Assembly: GCA_028723145.1 (NCBI GenBank)
Contig: JAQYFM010000026.1
Location: 1 to 5,272, forward strand
Direction: 5' to 3'
From: Spirochaetales bacterium
Lineage (GTDB): Bacteria; Spirochaetota; Spirochaetia; Sphaerochaetales; Sphaerochaetaceae
Length of the DNA: 5,272 nt
The notes below the pieces were generated by a model that was given only the letters and a program-made list of their open reading frames with translations, did not search any database and had not been told where the DNA came from. The position numbers were made by a program, and so were the translations under genes. Within the stretch, counting starts at the first letter, position 1. Each line of letters begins with the position of its first letter. This document shows positions 4,707-5,272 of this stretch, one piece after another.

Positions 4707-5272
4707 TAGTACTGGGTATTGAAACTAGCTGTGATGAATGTTCTGCAGCAGTAGTAAAAGATGGAAGAGAAATTTTAAGCAATGTTATTGCAACTCAAAT
4801 TGAGCTTCATAAGCCTTATCAAGGAGTTGTACCTGAATTGGCTTCAAGATTACATACAGAATGGATTAGCCAAGTTGTTAAAGCCGCTGTTATGCAAGCA
4901 GGCTTGGAAAACAAAGATTTAGATGCAGTCGCTGTTACAAATAGGCCAGGGTTACTTGGATCTTTATTAGTAGGTGTTAATTTTGCAAAAGGTTTTGCTG
5001 CTAGCTTAGGAATTCCTATTTTAGGTGTAGATCATATTAGAGCTCACTTATATGCATCTCAAATTGAAAATCCATTAGAATATCCATATCTAGGTGTCCT
5101 TGTTTCAGGTGGACATACAGTTATTTGTAAAGTAAATGGGTATGATGATGTAGATGTACTTGGAACTACAATTGATGATGCAATTGGTGAAGCCTTTGAT
5201 AAGGTAGCTAAGTTTTATGATTTAGGATATCCAGGAGGTGTTGTAATAGACAGACTCTCAAAGAGTGGGGAT
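4703..5272 (+). CDS. tsaD: TsaD, tRNA N6-threonylcarbamoyltransferase subunit, 3' end cut off by the window
   Basis: 190 of an expected 330-345 residues are present, and the frame is open to the window edge. The start at 4703 sits in the ATGA overlap with the upstream gene. TsaD (Kae1/Qri7/YgjD/Gcp family) transfers the threonylcarbamoyl group to A37 of tRNAs reading ANN codons, working with TsaB and TsaE in bacteria. Motifs seen are: VLGIETSCDE at the N-terminus; GVVPELASRLH (41-51); NRPGLLGSLLVG (80-91); the metal-binding HIRAH with His111 and His115; LVSGGHT (133-139), and DDAIGEAFDKVAKFYDLGYPGG, which contribute to the ATP/carbamoyl-adenylate site of the ASKHA fold. Residue 13 is Cys where SCDET is the usual form, a conservative family variant. 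The older label O-sialoglycoprotein endopeptidase is obsolete. Identification is secure. Confidence 0.97.
   Translation, partial: MIVLGIETSCDECSAAVVKDGREILSNVIATQIELHKPYQGVVPELASRLHTEWISQVVKAAVMQAGLENKDLDAVAVTNRPGLLGSLLVGVNFAKGFAASLGIPILGVDHIRAHLYASQIENPLEYPYLGVLVSGGHTVICKVNGYDDVDVLGTTIDDAIGEAFDKVAKFYDLGYPGGVVIDRLSKSGD

Overview
The window is AT-rich bacterial DNA. It begins inside one housekeeping gene (a TldE/PmbA-family protein, N-terminus cut off) and ends inside another (tsaD, C-terminus cut off). All recognisable genes are on the + strand. The style of TsaD (SCDEC and TNRPGLLGSLLVG motifs), the two lipoprotein-type proteins, the strong A+T bias and a tRNA without an encoded CCA together suggest a host-associated spirochaete of the Treponema type. 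That assignment is inference from sequence feel and was not searched.

Layout. (1) 2-1487: tldE/pmbA end, followed after one base by a small lipoprotein gene, probably co-transcribed. (2) 1488-1966: a self-contained unit with a candidate promoter, a leader with two competing hairpins, a 51-codon ORF with a good ribosome binding site, and a strong rho-independent terminator. Together these support an undescribed small gene. (3) 1967-2446: no convincing gene; it ends in a promoter and a terminator-like hairpin just upstream of the next gene. (4) 2447-3805: a 452-residue phosphatidylserine-decarboxylase-family protein with a lipoprotein signal. Its base composition is clearly richer in G+C than its neighbours, which suggests horizontal acquisition. 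(5) 3806-4238: gene-poor DNA with a remnant-like minus-strand start, a run of short hairpins and short direct repeats. (6) 4239-4310: a tRNA-Thr(CGU) with two stem mismatches. (7) 4415-5272: a near-consensus promoter driving a 78-residue acidic protein of unknown function, overlapping the start of tsaD by 4 bases.

How the genes relate. TldE normally works with TldD (not in the window) as a peptidase. TsaD makes the universal t6A modification of tRNAs that read ANN codons, which include the Thr tRNA encoded just upstream, though I see no operon link between them. The decarboxylase-family lipoprotein stands alone with its own promoter and possible attenuator. The items most worth a second look are the 51-residue gene with its switch-like leader, the lipoprotein form of a pyruvoyl decarboxylase, the unknown acidic protein coupled to tsaD, and the structured, repeat-bearing segment abutting a mismatched tRNA.
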